Shown here one piece after another: positions 26,758-36,093 of a DNA stretch of 64,000 bases. The stretch is taken from contig AOLX01000022.1 in assembly GCA_000336895.1 (NCBI GenBank), forward strand, positions 169,032-233,031, in the 5' to 3' direction. The translations under genes were made by a program, and so were the position numbers. Position 1 is the first letter of the stretch, and the number at the start of each line of letters is the position of its first letter. This DNA comes from Haloarcula argentinensis DSM 12282 (GTDB lineage Archaea > Halobacteriota > Halobacteria > Halobacteriales > Haloarculaceae). The notes under the pieces were generated by a model that did not search any database, was not told the origin of the DNA, and saw only the letters and a list, made by a program, of their open reading frames with translations.

Positions 26758-28095
26758 TCATATCGCCTCTTTGTACGCTTCGAGCGCATTCTCTATGTCT
26801 TCACCTGTGTGGGCATCACAGATGAACTGTGACTCGAACTGGTTCGCCGTGAGGAATACGCCCTGGTCTTTCATCGCGGGCCAGAACAGTCGCTCCCACC
26901 GCTCGGTCTCGGCCTGTGTCACGTCGTGGCCAGTCTTCGGACAGTAATCGAAGCGCGGACAGGACTCCTGTTGCCGGCAGCCAGCCTCGCAATGTCCGTC
27001 GAAGGAATCCGGCCCGTCACGGGTGAAGATGACCTTGAACATCGAATCCCGACCGACGACGGTGTACTCGGGAGCTTGGTCTTCAAGAATGTCCTGCAAG
27101 CCCGCTCGGAGCTGTTCGCCGAGATCGTTGACGTGGTCGTATACGTCGTGTTCAGCCGCATACCGCAACGTCTCTAGGCCGGCCGCCATCGTCACGGGGT
27201 GGCCCGAGAACGTCCCGGACTGGAACACGTCGCCGGCGGGTGTAAACTGCTCGATGATCTCGCTTTTGCCGCCGATGGCCCCGACCGGGAAGCCGCCACC
27301 GACGATCTTCCCGAAGGTGGTGATGTCGGGGTCGATGTCGAACGCGCCCTGCGCACACTGCAGACCGCCGATTCGGAAGCCAGTGATGACCTCGTCGAAG
27401 ATCAGCAGGGAGCCGTGGTCGTCACACAGTTCGCGCAGGGTCTCGTGGTACCCCTCAATCGGGTGGACGATGCCGTAGTTCCCGAGGATGGGTTCGGTGA
27501 GGACGGCCGCGATATCGTCGCCGTGTTCCTCGAACACTTCGTGGGCGGCCTCCTCGTCGTTGAACGGCACGGTCAGCGTGTGTTCGGCGAAGCTCTCGGG
27601 GATTCCGGGGCTGGATGGGGCGGTGTGGTCCCCCTCGCCCTCGACCAGCGTGGACTCCTGTGCGCCGTGGTAGCCGCTCTGCATCACGACGATCTTGTCC
27701 CGTCCCGTGTAGCCACGGGCAAGTCGGACCGCCGAGACCGTTGCCTCGGTCCCGCTGTTGACGAATCGGAGCATCTCGACGCTGGGGACGTGCCGGGTGA
27801 CGAACTCGGCCAGTTCGACCTCGACTTCAGTGGGTGCGCCGTACATCGGCCCCTCGGCGGCGTGTTGCTGGATGGCTGACTGGACCTGTTCGGGCAAACT
27901 ATGGCCCAGCAGCAGCGGACCATAGCCCATGACGAAGTCGATGTATCGGTTCCCGTCGGCGTCGATGACGTGCCCGCCGTCCCCCTTCTCGACGAAGAAC
28001 GGATAGGGCCGCGTCGCTCGCACGGAGGAGTTGACGCCGCCCGACAGCACCGACAGGGCGCGGTCGTACAGCGCTCGTGACTGCTCGTGGTTCAT
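26758..28095 (-). CDS. hemL: Glutamate-1-semialdehyde 2,1-aminomutase
   Basis: The 445-residue PLP enzyme converts glutamate-1-semialdehyde to 5-aminolevulinate in C5-pathway haem/cobalamin synthesis. Visible motifs are [20 protein letters not shown] at the N-terminus, [20 protein letters not shown] near residue 112, the [11 protein letters not shown] aspartate near residue 235, and the PLP lysine in [15 protein letters not shown] near residue 262. A Cys-rich insertion near residue 375 ([17 protein letters not shown]) is unusual and may bind metal. hemB of the same pathway lies 19 kb away. Confidence 0.93.
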   Translation of the reverse strand: MNHEQSRALYDRALSVLSGGVNSSVRATRPYPFFVEKGDGGHVIDADGNRYIDFVMGYGPLLLGHSLPEQVQSAIQQHAAEGPMYGAPTEVEVELAEFVTRHVPSVEMLRFVNSGTEATVSAVRLARGYTGRDKIVVMQSGYHGAQESTLVEGEGDHTAPSSPGIPESFAEHTLTVPFNDEEAAHEVFEEHGDDIAAVLTEPILGNYGIVHPIEGYHETLRELCDDHGSLLIFDEVITGFRIGGLQCAQGAFDIDPDITTFGKIVGGGFPVGAIGGKSEIIEQFTPAGDVFQSGTFSGHPVTMAAGLETLRYAAEHDVYDHVNDLGEQLRAGLQDILEDQAPEYTVVGRDSMFKVIFTRDGPDSFDGHCEAGCRQQESCPRFDYCPKTGHDVTQAETERWERLFWPAMKDQGVFLTANQFESQFICDAHTGEDIENALEAYKEAI

Positions 28096-28183
28096 ACGCT
28101 GCCGTTTGACCGCTGCCAGAAAGAAACTGTTGTTACCTGGCGGTGCAATCGACTTGGTGGATGTACGTCACGGACTTACCGTT

Positions 28184-28221
28184 GAAATAAGTATTTCGTA
28201 AAGAGTCACTGTTATACAGTG
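28184..28221 (+). promoter_or_regulatory. Candidate operator upstream of nasA (two adjacent palindromes)
   Basis: Two perfect inverted repeats sit side by side: GAAATA-AG-TATTTC at 28184-28197 and CACTGT-TAT-ACAGTG at 28207-28221. The stretch 28198-28215 (GTAAAGAGTCACTGTTAT) recurs with two mismatches upstream of narK. A TATA-like AAATACGATAATG lies at about 28236-28248, between this element and the GTG of nasA. The layout suits binding of a nitrogen- or nitrate-responsive regulator. The regulator itself is not identified. Confidence 0.6.
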
Positions 28222-28317
28222 TGTGTTCATCTACGTAAATACGATAATGCTATCCGAACGTACCGAAAAATCATATCACAGTGGACAGACGGGCGTCGGA
28301 ACGGCGCGTGAGGGGCT

Positions 28318-30378
28318 GTGAGCGACTGGGTGCCGACGACGTGTATGCGGTGTGCCGTTGGCTGTGGCCACATGCATCAGGGCGCTGACGAGGGGTACGG
28401 TATCGACGCTGTTCGCGGCGACGCCGCGCATCCAGTCAGCCAGGGTCTCGCCTGTGCACGCGGCCTCCGGGAGAGCAAGGCTCCCGACGGGGAGTGGCTC
28501 ACCCGGCCGATGGTCCGCAGTGATGGCGAACTCCGCCAGACCCAGTGGGACGTGGCCCTGGCCCGCGCCGTTGAGGGCCTCCAGGCCGCCCACCAGCAGG
28601 ACCCAGACTCCGTCGCCGTGCTGGGCAGCGGCCAGCAGACAAATGAGGCTGCCTATGCGCTAGGGAAGGTCGCCCGCGGTGGCTTCGGCACGCGCAACTA
28701 CGATGCTAACACGACGCTGTGCATGGCCAGCGCCGTCACCGCCTACTACCAGGCATTCGGCAGCGACGCGCCGCCGTGTACCTACGCCGACATCAGCGAC
28801 GCCGACCGCCACGTCGTCTGGGGGGCGAACCCGGCGGTCGCCCATCCTGTCATGTTCTGCTGGATTCAGCAGTCCGCTGACGAAGACGGCGTCGAAATCA
28901 TCGTCGTCGATCCCGTCCGCTCCGAGACGGCGGAGAACTCCGAGCACCACGTCGCGCCCGATCCGGGGAAGGACCTCGCGCTGGCCCGGGCCGTCCTCGC
29001 CCGTATTGTCGAAACGGGCCGGGTCGACCGCGAGTTCATCGACGAGGCGACCGACGGGTTCGAGGATCTGCTCGCGACGCTGCCCGACGCCACGGACGCG
29101 GCCGCCGAGGCCGGCGTCGAGATGGCCGATGTGGACCTGCTGGCCGACGCACTCGACCAGCGGGCACTCATCTACTGGGGCATGGGCATCAATCAGCACG
29201 TCCAAGGGACCGAGACCGCCCGGGCGCTCATCGACCTGACGCTGGCGACGGGGAACCTCCGGCCCGGCGGCGGCCCGTTCTCGCTGACCGGCCAGGCCAA
29301 TTCGATGGGGACCCGCATCTGCTCCTCGAAGGGCTCCTGGCCCGGCCAGCGGGCTTTCGAGGACCCGGACCACCGCCGCCTCGTCGCCGACCACTGGGAT
29401 GTGCCGGTGGACCGCCTCCCCGACGACACCGGTCCCGGTCCGGTCGGGATGCTCGAAGCCGAGCCAGACGCCGTCTGGGCCGTTGCCACGAACCCCGTCG
29501 CCGGGATGCCCGAGGCCGAGAGCGTTCGCGAGACACTGGAAGACGCCTTCGTCGTCGTGCAGGACGCTTTCCACACCGAAACGACCAAGATTGCCGACGT
29601 GGTTCTGCCCGCCGCGACGTGGGGCGAAAGCGACGGAACGACGACGAACATGGAGCGGACCATCTCTCGGGTCCGGTCGGCGACCGACCTGCCAAGCGGC
29701 GTCAGGCCGGATCTGGACATCATCGCCACCATCGGTTCGCGGCTGTTCCCCGGCCTGTTCGAGCACACGTCGCCGGACCCGTCGGCCGTGTTCGACGAGT
29801 TCACCGCGCTCACCGAGGGGACGGTCGCCGATTGCTCGGGCATCACCTACGAGCGACTGGACGAGGTTCACGCTGTCCGGTGGCCTTCGCCCGACGAGGA
29901 AAGCGCCGGTGGCTACCGCTACCACGACGACGAGTCGTGGTCGTTCCCGACCCCGTCCGGCCGCGCACAGTTCTCGACCGGCCGGCAAGGGTCGCTCCCG
30001 GAACCGACCGACGAGGACTACCCGCTGACCCTGACGACCGCCCGCGAGGCCGACGGGTACAACACCGGCGTCCGGTCCCGTGGGGGCGAGGCTGGGCCGC
30101 TGGTGGCCCGAATCCACCCCGAAACGGTCGCGGAACACAGCGAACAACTCTCCGATGGGACGCTGACCATCGAAACGCGCCGCGGCTCCGCGACGATCGA
30201 CATCGACCGCGATGAGGGCGTCCCCCGCGGGATGGTATGGCTCCCGATTCACCATCCGGCGACGAACCGGCTGACGCTTTCGGACCGGGACCCCCAGTCC
30301 GACGAGCCGAACTTCAAGCAGTGTGCTGCTCGCCTCGTCGCCCCAGAGGCCGAACTGCCGCCGGCCACGGCCGACTGA
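28318..30378 (+). CDS. nasA: Assimilatory nitrate reductase, molybdopterin subunit (ferredoxin-dependent type)
   Basis: The 686-residue enzyme starts at a GTG: MSDWVPTTCMRCAVGCGHMH. The [4Fe-4S] cysteines are C9, C12 and C16 (CxxCxxxC), with the fourth in GLACARG near residue 45. Molybdopterin-binding regions include WGMGINQHVQGTETARA near residue 286 and a C-terminal MoCo-dinucleotide domain ending LPIHHPATNRL. No Tat signal is present, so it is cytoplasmic and assimilatory. It reduces nitrate to nitrite, probably with ferredoxin as in Haloferax NasA. narK and nirA follow on the same strand. Confidence 0.92.
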   Translation: MSDWVPTTCMRCAVGCGHMHQGADEGYGIDAVRGDAAHPVSQGLACARGLRESKAPDGEWLTRPMVRSDGELRQTQWDVALARAVEGLQAAHQQDPDSVAVLGSGQQTNEAAYALGKVARGGFGTRNYDANTTLCMASAVTAYYQAFGSDAPPCTYADISDADRHVVWGANPAVAHPVMFCWIQQSADEDGVEIIVVDPVRSETAENSEHHVAPDPGKDLALARAVLARIVETGRVDREFIDEATDGFEDLLATLPDATDAAAEAGVEMADVDLLADALDQRALIYWGMGINQHVQGTETARALIDLTLATGNLRPGGGPFSLTGQANSMGTRICSSKGSWPGQRAFEDPDHRRLVADHWDVPVDRLPDDTGPGPVGMLEAEPDAVWAVATNPVAGMPEAESVRETLEDAFVVVQDAFHTETTKIADVVLPAATWGESDGTTTNMERTISRVRSATDLPSGVRPDLDIIATIGSRLFPGLFEHTSPDPSAVFDEFTALTEGTVADCSGITYERLDEVHAVRWPSPDEESAGGYRYHDDESWSFPTPSGRAQFSTGRQGSLPEPTDEDYPLTLTTAREADGYNTGVRSRGGEAGPLVARIHPETVAEHSEQLSDGTLTIETRRGSATIDIDRDEGVPRGMVWLPIHHPATNRLTLSDRDPQSDEPNFKQCAARLVAPEAELPPATAD

Positions 30379-30698
30379 GCGTCTGTCGGGCGCAGCCTTG
30401 ACGGGCAACCAACACACAGCTCTCGGAACTCGCTCGAATCACTCCAAATATGTCCAGTTATTCCCGCATCCGCTGGGCGTTCAATGTCCTTAAACAGGGG
30501 ATATCCGATGATATATTTGCGGTCTATCCACTCAGGCAGACTGGAATAGCCGTTCTGTAAAGGGTTACTGTTATTAAATGGTGGGACTTTCGGACTTCAT
30601 GTACTGATGTGGGCACACATCCAAAATAAAATCGAATTGGTGGACAAAGACTCGTTAATAATCGTGGATGATGGTCAGTCCGTAACCGAGGTGTCGGC
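30379..30698. promoter_or_regulatory. Intergenic region nasA-narK with a shared regulatory element
   Basis: This 320-bp gap holds no convincing gene. At 30543-30574 lies a copy of the nasA upstream element. Its core GTAAAGGGTTACTGTTAT (30557-30574) matches 16 of 18 bases of the nasA core. AT-rich stretches downstream (AAAATAAAATCG near 30626 and GTTAATAATCG near 30654) are candidate TATA boxes. A ribosome-binding site GAGGTG at 30688-30693 precedes the narK ATG by 5 nt. narK therefore probably has its own regulated promoter. Confidence 0.6.
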
Positions 30699-32021
30699 AT
30701 GGGACTGATCAAGATGACGAAGTACCGGACGCTGCTGCTGGCGACCATCGGGTTCAATTTCTCGTTTCTCATCTGGTTCTCCTTTGCGCCGTTTACCGGC
30801 CCGATGGCCGAGGAGTTCGGGCTCACGACTGCAGAGATCGGAATTCTGGCGAGTTCGGCTATCTGGATGGCCCCGTTCGGACGGATGCTCACCGGCTGGC
30901 TCTCCGATAAGTTCGGCGCGCCGGCCATCTTCGCCATCGTGCTGGCGTACGTCGGCGTGTTCTCGATCGGGAGCGCCTTCGCACAGGACTACTCCGTGTT
31001 CTTCGTGTTGCGACTCATCGTGGCGACGGCCGGCATCACGTTCGTCATCGGCATCCAGCACGTCGCCGAGTGGTTCGAGGAGGAGAACCTCGGCCTCGCG
31101 GAGGGCATCTACGCCGGCGTCGGGAACGCCGGTGCCGCCGGTGGCGCACTGATTCTCCCCCGCGTGTTCGGCTCCGGCTGGAGCGGCCCGCTGTTCTCGA
31201 CTAACTGGCGAGCCGCGTTCTTCTACACTGGCATCGTCTCCATCCTCCTCGCAATCGCCTACTACACGCTCGGCGAGGCCGCGAAGACCGAGGCGAAACG
31301 TCAGGCGACCAAGGAGGATACCAACTTCAAAGGCTGGCTGCACACGGCCACGCGATACGGCACTGTCGTCCTCGCCGCTGCGTACATCATGTCCTTCGGC
31401 CTCGAACTGTCGATGAACGGGTGGCTCGCCACCTACTACCGCGAGGCGTTCAATCAGGACAACCTCGTCATCGCGAGCACCTTCGCCGCAACGTTCTCGA
31501 TTGCCGCGGGACTGCTCCGGCCGTTCGGTGGCTACGGCAGCGACCTGCTGGCCCGCAAGGAGAAGAACATCCTGCCCTTTTTCGAGGGCCAGTACCGCGA
31601 ACAGTGGACGTTCCTCGGGCTCTGTTTCATCGTGCTGATGATGTTCGCCATGACGCTGGCCGGCCTTTCCGGGGTGTTGCTGAACGCCGTCGTGATCGGC
31701 TTCTTGGTGGGCACGGGCTGTGCGTGGGCCGAAGGCGCAATATTCGCGCAGGTACCTGCGATGTTCCCCGACGACTCGGGCTCGGTCGCGGGTGTCGTCG
31801 GCGGCGTCGGCACTGTCGGCGGGATCGTCTACCCGCTGTTTTACTCCGCGCCGTGGCTGGCGAACCTTCACATCGGGTACTCCGTAGCTGGCGTTACCAT
31901 GATTCCGATTGTGTTGCTGTCCGCATGGGTGTTCCAGCCGGAAATCGCGAAAGTCGCTAACACGGCCGGCTTCGTCGGAAGCACGCAAGAAGGCACCACC
32001 GTCGCCTCCGGCGACGACTGA
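30699..32021 (+). CDS. narK: Nitrate/nitrite transporter, MFS NarK family
   Basis: The 440-residue major facilitator protein has about 12 hydrophobic segments. The loop [12 protein letters not shown] near residue 67 is the MFS motif A region. [20 protein letters not shown] near residue 137 and [20 protein letters not shown] near residue 367 are the paired glycine-rich nitrate signatures of the NNP family. It brings nitrate in, and may export nitrite, across the cytoplasmic membrane. A second ATG at codon 6 is possible, but the GAGGTG site supports the first. Confidence 0.9.
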   Translation: MGLIKMTKYRTLLLATIGFNFSFLIWFSFAPFTGPMAEEFGLTTAEIGILASSAIWMAPFGRMLTGWLSDKFGAPAIFAIVLAYVGVFSIGSAFAQDYSVFFVLRLIVATAGITFVIGIQHVAEWFEEENLGLAEGIYAGVGNAGAAGGALILPRVFGSGWSGPLFSTNWRAAFFYTGIVSILLAIAYYTLGEAAKTEAKRQATKEDTNFKGWLHTATRYGTVVLAAAYIMSFGLELSMNGWLATYYREAFNQDNLVIASTFAATFSIAAGLLRPFGGYGSDLLARKEKNILPFFEGQYREQWTFLGLCFIVLMMFAMTLAGLSGVLLNAVVIGFLVGTGCAWAEGAIFAQVPAMFPDDSGSVAGVVGGVGTVGGIVYPLFYSAPWLANLHIGYSVAGVTMIPIVLLSAWVFQPEIAKVANTAGFVGSTQEGTTVASGDD

Positions 32022-32489
32022 CCCCCCTGTCTGTAACTTCGGACGGTCGTGGCCGTCAGATGGCAGCCACGACCGTCGGTTTCTCACGCGGACTCTGTAT
32101 CGGGGGCTGTGATACGACTCCTGTGGGAACCGGCTCGTCCCACGAACCGCTCGACCGACCCTCGACAGTCGATGTCTCGGGGCGCACAAACGCTGCTCTG
32201 GTGCGCGCTGCTGACACCGCAAAACCGCAGCCGCCGTCCCAGCAGCCGAATCACGGTCCCACACCACAACTAGGTCACAGCCCTGTCGTCTGCCGACGTA
32301 TCACGTCGCCTGCTTGCGATTTCTTGCGTCTCGCCGCCCTGCTGTATTACCTCCTTAAACACCTCTCAGACGGTATAATTCTGGACGGCTGTTGTCGAAA
32401 GCGACACACTTCTTTATTTCTTTAACGAATAGGGTTATAAGGAACCAACATCAGTATTCAAGCGTAAATTAGCGGACGTTCGGATAACT
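32022..32489. promoter_or_regulatory. narK-nirA intergenic region
   Basis: Roughly 470 bp without a supportable protein gene, apart from the 14-codon frame annotated next. The right third is AT-rich. At 32415-32438 a TATTTC block followed 12 bp later by GGTTAT weakly resembles the nasA/narK element, about 100 bp before the nirA start as in the other two. A TATA-like GGTTATAAGG is at about 32433. The left part has no recognisable structure. Confidence 0.4.
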
Positions 32490-32534
32490 ATGAGCGAGAA
32501 AACAGCACATACATTAATAATTGAGGATGACTGA
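32490..32534 (+). CDS. Possible 14-residue leader peptide before nirA
   Basis: An ATG at 32490 opens MSEKTAHTLIIEDD and stops at TGA 32532-32534, two bases before the nirA ATG. The junction GGATGACTGACGATGGC is repeated with one change at the nirA 3' end, where a 33-codon frame starts. A ribosome terminating here could re-initiate on nirA. No family match or attenuator structure is evident, so this is a weak call based on arrangement. Confidence 0.3.
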   Translation: MSEKTAHTLIIEDD

Positions 32535-32536
32535 CG

Positions 32537-34303
32537 ATGGCACATAAGAAAGAGGAGTACAAGGCAGAGCTGTACGGTGATGAAGTACGGGAGAAACTAG
32601 AGGAGTTTGCCGAGAAGGGGTGGGATTCCATCCCTGAAGACGAGCGCGAGAAGTGGTTCTCGCGGTTCAAATTCTGGGGGGTGTTCCACCACCGCGGCGG
32701 GCAGGAGTCGTATTTCATGATGCGGCTGACCAACTGCGGCGGTGTCTTGGAGCCCGACCAGCTCCGGGCCATTGGAGAGGTCGCTCGCGACTACGCGAAG
32801 GGACCGGCCGAGAACCCCGAGTTCGGGAACGGCTGGATCGACCTCACGACGCGCCAGTCCATCCAACTCCACTGGCTCAAGCTCGAGGACATCCCGGAGA
32901 TCTGGGAGAAACTCGAAGCCGTCGGCGTCTCCTCGCGCTCGGCCGGCGGGGATACGATGCGCAACATCTCCGGCTGTCCGGTCGCCGGCAAGGCCGAGGA
33001 GTACGTCGCGTCCCGCCCGATTCTCGACGAGATTCAGGAGACCATCCGCGACGACAACGACCTCTCCAATATGCCCCGGAAGTTCAACATCTCGGTGACG
33101 GGGTGCAAGCAGGGGTGTGCCCAGGACAGCATCAACGATATCGGGCTGGAGCCAGCCCACAAGATCATTGATGGCGAGGAAGTCGAGGGGTTCAACGTCC
33201 GTGTCGGTGGCGGCCTCGGCGGCCGCGAACCCCGCGAGGCCCGTCCGCTCGACCTGTTCATTCGGCCCGAACACGCCGTCGAGACGGTCCGGGCGTTCGT
33301 CGAGTACTACCACGAGGAAGGCAACCGTCAGAACCGCTCGAAGAACCGCGCGCGCTTTTTCGTCGACGAACACGGCACCGACGCTATCCGGGAGGAACTC
33401 GACGAGCGCCTTGATTTCGAGTTCGAGACCGCCGGCACCGACTTCCGCGGGGCGTACACGTACAACGCCGGCAAGTCGGCCGAGCACGGGGCCCACGACC
33501 ACGTCGGGGTGTACGACCAGAAAGACGACAAGAACTACGTCGGGCTCTCGGTGCCGGTCGGCCGACTCTCCGCCGAGGACGCCATCGAACTCGCGGACCT
33601 CGCCGACGCCTACGGCTCTGGCGAGGTGCGGCTGACCCGCCGGCAGAACCCGATCATCATGGACGTACCCGACGGGAACCTCTCGAACCTCCTCAACGAG
33701 CCGCTGCTGGAGAAGCACTCGCCCGAGCCGAACCCGTTCGTCCAGGGCGCGATGGCCTGTACGGGGACGGAGTTCTGCTCGCTGGCACTCACGGAGACGA
33801 AGGCGCGGATGGCCCGCCTGCTCCGCTGGCTCGGCGACAACGTCGAGGTGCCCGACGACGTAGACCGCATCAAGATGCACTTCTCGGGCTGTACGGCCGA
33901 CTGCGGCCAGGCGATGACGGCCGACATCGGCTTGCAGGGGATGCGCGCCCGCAAGGACGGACAGATGGTCGAAGCCGTCGACGTGGGCGTCGGCGGCGGC
34001 ATCGGCGAGGAGCCGACGTTCATCGAGTGGGTGCGCCAGCGGGTCCCCGCCGACGAAGTGCCGGGCATGATCGCTAACATCGTCGAGGCCTACGCCGCGT
34101 TGCGCTCGGAGGGCCAGACGTTCCGGGAGTGGGTCGATGCCACCGGCCACGAGACCATCGTCGAACTGGCCGAACCCCACGAGGTCGAGGGGTACACCGA
34201 CCCGTGCCTGGCCGACGGCAAGCAGTCGTGGTATCCCTTCGACGACGGCGACAGCCCGGCCCCGACCGACGCCGAAGGCCAGCCGATTTCGGCGGATGAC
34301 TGA
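32537..34303 (+). CDS. nirA: Ferredoxin-nitrite reductase
   Basis: The 588-residue enzyme reduces nitrite to ammonium with six electrons from ferredoxin, using siroheme and a [4Fe-4S] cluster. The two nitrite/sulfite reductase half-repeats are visible. Cluster ligands lie in CTGTEFC (C-x5-C near residue 408) and SGCTADCGQ (C-x3-C near residue 452). GWIDLTTRQSIQLHW near residue 97 and RLTRRQNPIIM near residue 367 are the siroheme-contact arginine regions. Length matches NirA/NasD of haloarchaea. It completes nitrate assimilation with nasA and narK. Confidence 0.93.
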   Translation: MAHKKEEYKAELYGDEVREKLEEFAEKGWDSIPEDEREKWFSRFKFWGVFHHRGGQESYFMMRLTNCGGVLEPDQLRAIGEVARDYAKGPAENPEFGNGWIDLTTRQSIQLHWLKLEDIPEIWEKLEAVGVSSRSAGGDTMRNISGCPVAGKAEEYVASRPILDEIQETIRDDNDLSNMPRKFNISVTGCKQGCAQDSINDIGLEPAHKIIDGEEVEGFNVRVGGGLGGREPREARPLDLFIRPEHAVETVRAFVEYYHEEGNRQNRSKNRARFFVDEHGTDAIREELDERLDFEFETAGTDFRGAYTYNAGKSAEHGAHDHVGVYDQKDDKNYVGLSVPVGRLSAEDAIELADLADAYGSGEVRLTRRQNPIIMDVPDGNLSNLLNEPLLEKHSPEPNPFVQGAMACTGTEFCSLALTETKARMARLLRWLGDNVEVPDDVDRIKMHFSGCTADCGQAMTADIGLQGMRARKDGQMVEAVDVGVGGGIGEEPTFIEWVRQRVPADEVPGMIANIVEAYAALRSEGQTFREWVDATGHETIVELAEPHEVEGYTDPCLADGKQSWYPFDDGDSPAPTDAEGQPISADD

Positions 34304-34305
34304 CC

Positions 34306-34407
34306 ATGGCTGAGACAGACCGTCAGACCGGCCACGGCGGGGACGACTCGTCGGAATCCGCGGTTGCGGGGGTGGCATACGACGCGGCACCGGAGCTACT
34401 GGAGTAA
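34306..34407 (+). CDS. Possible 33-residue protein coupled to nirA
   Basis: Two bases after the nirA stop an ATG opens MAETDRQTGHGGDDSSESAV, continuing to LLE and TAA at 34405-34407. The initiation context (GATGACTGACCATGGC) nearly repeats that of nirA. The peptide is acidic and low complexity with no motif. It may be a small coupled protein, the remnant of a longer nas-operon gene, or untranslated. Confidence 0.4.
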   Translation: MAETDRQTGHGGDDSSESAVAGVAYDAAPELLE

Positions 34408-34568
34408 CGCGGCCCCGGCTCCGAACGGCCGGTTTCGGCGACGCGACCCGCCTCTCTCAGGGCGTGTCCGTCTGCCTCTGACAGACGGGGACTGCTCGTG
34501 TCCATGTCCCCACTCGGTTCTCCGTTTGCCGTATTTTTCGGGTGTATAGTTGTCGCCGAGCTCCGGCT

Positions 34569-35924
34569 CTAGTCCCCGTAGTCTCCGAGATCGCACTCGG
34601 CGGCCGGGCCACCGTCACAGTCGTATCCGACCGCTTTCGTGACACTGAGCAGGTCGTAGAACCGACCGAGGGACTGCTCGGACTCGGGAAGCCCTTCGAC
34701 CACTGGCACGCCACGCTGGGCCTGATGGTCACAGCGCCGCATCGTCTGGCTGCCCAACCCAACCGAGTATTCGTGGTCTTCCAGCGCTCGGATAACCGCC
34801 GGCGGGTAGAACGTACCGGCGCGCTCGACAGCCGCGGCGTACTGGAGCGTCTGTGCGTAGGCCAGATGGGCCACGCCGGAGGGCCGCTGTGCGTTCCCGT
34901 ACTCGGCGGTGAAGGCGTTTTTGAACTCGTTCGAGAGGTCGGACGAGGCGCTGGTGTCCCACGCAACCGTCCCGACAACACCGTCGAGCGCCTTCGAGGC
35001 GTTCTGTGCCACGATGCGGTTGTACAGCGGCACCACAATCCCCACCTCGTCAGGGAGAATTTCCTGCGCCGTTGTCAGTGAGTTCGCGGCGTCGAGTCCG
35101 TAGTGGTCGAGGAAGACGACCTCCGCACCGGCGTCCCTGGCCTGTTTGAGTGGCTCCTCGTAGTCCGTCGTCCCGAGACGCGTCGGGATGCTCGTGAGCT
35201 CGACCCAGCCACTCGACGTGAAGAAGTCACGGATCGACGATTCCATGGTCTTGCCCCAGTTGTAGTCCGCGTAGATCTGGACGTACTGAGCCTCCCGGCC
35301 GAACCGTTCTTTGAGCACCGGAAGCAGCGCCTGTGCGGTCATGTATGCGTTGAACATCTCCCGGAAGCTGTACCGGACACAGTCCGCTCCCGTCGTATCG
35401 TTCGAGTGGGTCAGACAGCACATGTACGGGACCTTCTGGGCCTGTGCGACCTCCTGCTGAGCGATGGCGACGGAACTGGACGAGCCGCCGGAGAACATGA
35501 CGACGTCGTCCTGCTCGATCATCTCCTCGGCGTTGTCCGTCGCGACATCCGGCTTCGTCTCCGTGTCTGCAGTGACGTACTCGACGGTCTTTCCGAGCAC
35601 GCCGTCGCCACTGAGTACGTCAAAGGAGCCCTGGCCGACCCAGCCACCGCCCTCGTTGAGATGCGTGACGGCGAGCTCATATCCCCGAAGTTCGTCGCGC
35701 CCTTCGGCGGCGTAGGTCCCGGACTGTGGGACGTTAAAGCCGAGCGTGACCGCGTCGCCGTTGACCGGATAGTTCCCGAGCGGTGGGTGCTCCGGTGTGT
35801 TTTCGGCCTTCGAACCCCCGCCCTGGCACCCCGCCAGCCCGGCGAGCCCCGCGGTACCGACCCCACCGGCAAGCTGTAGTAGCGACCGCCTGTCAACTGC
35901 CACGCCCCCTCTTTCCAATCGCAT
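34569..35924 (-). CDS. Orphan substrate-binding lipoprotein, Leu/Ile/Val-binding fold (paralogue 1)
   Basis: The 451-residue product has a Tat signal (DRRSLLQLAGG) and lipobox (LAGC near residue 33), then a type I periplasmic-binding domain: VTLGFNVPQSGTYAAEGRDE near residue 60 and VVMFSGGSSSSVAIA near residue 140. C-terminal cysteines (YDCDGG...ECDLGDY) may form a disulfide. No permease or ATPase is adjacent. A close paralogue lies at 36779-38137, sharing LAYAQTLQYAAAVERAGTF. Binding proteins of this kind can serve importers encoded elsewhere or act as sensors for transducers. A TATA box sits about 25 bp upstream, indicating a leaderless transcript. Confidence 0.85.
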   Translation of the reverse strand: MRLERGGVAVDRRSLLQLAGGVGTAGLAGLAGCQGGGSKAENTPEHPPLGNYPVNGDAVTLGFNVPQSGTYAAEGRDELRGYELAVTHLNEGGGWVGQGSFDVLSGDGVLGKTVEYVTADTETKPDVATDNAEEMIEQDDVVMFSGGSSSSVAIAQQEVAQAQKVPYMCCLTHSNDTTGADCVRYSFREMFNAYMTAQALLPVLKERFGREAQYVQIYADYNWGKTMESSIRDFFTSSGWVELTSIPTRLGTTDYEEPLKQARDAGAEVVFLDHYGLDAANSLTTAQEILPDEVGIVVPLYNRIVAQNASKALDGVVGTVAWDTSASSDLSNEFKNAFTAEYGNAQRPSGVAHLAYAQTLQYAAAVERAGTFYPPAVIRALEDHEYSVGLGSQTMRRCDHQAQRGVPVVEGLPESEQSLGRFYDLLSVTKAVGYDCDGGPAAECDLGDYGD

Positions 35925-35942
35925 ACCGCTTCTTTTGATGGT

Positions 35943-35956
35943 AAATATATATAATA
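35943..35956 (-). promoter_or_regulatory. TATA box for the orphan binding protein (leaderless promoter)
   Basis: On the minus strand TATTATATATATTT lies about 20-32 bp before the ATG at 35924, the archaeal TATA position for a transcript starting at or next to the start codon. Confidence 0.6.
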
Positions 35957-36093
35957 CTTTATCAAGTATAATGCAGCTAATTGGGACAGACTATGACAGT
36001 AGCTGGTGATAACGAGCCTCTGATCGGTTTCTCGCCGATTACAGCACCGCTGGCCGTACGATAGAACGAGATAGCAGAGACAGCGTATCGCTG

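Noticed and set aside
28660..30417. Long minus-strand open frame opposite nasA
   Set aside because: Antisense shadow of a well-supported enzyme. The translation is Arg/Val/Gly-rich without domains.
32597..34390. Long minus-strand open frame opposite nirA
   Set aside because: Antisense shadow. The plus strand has all the nitrite reductase motifs.
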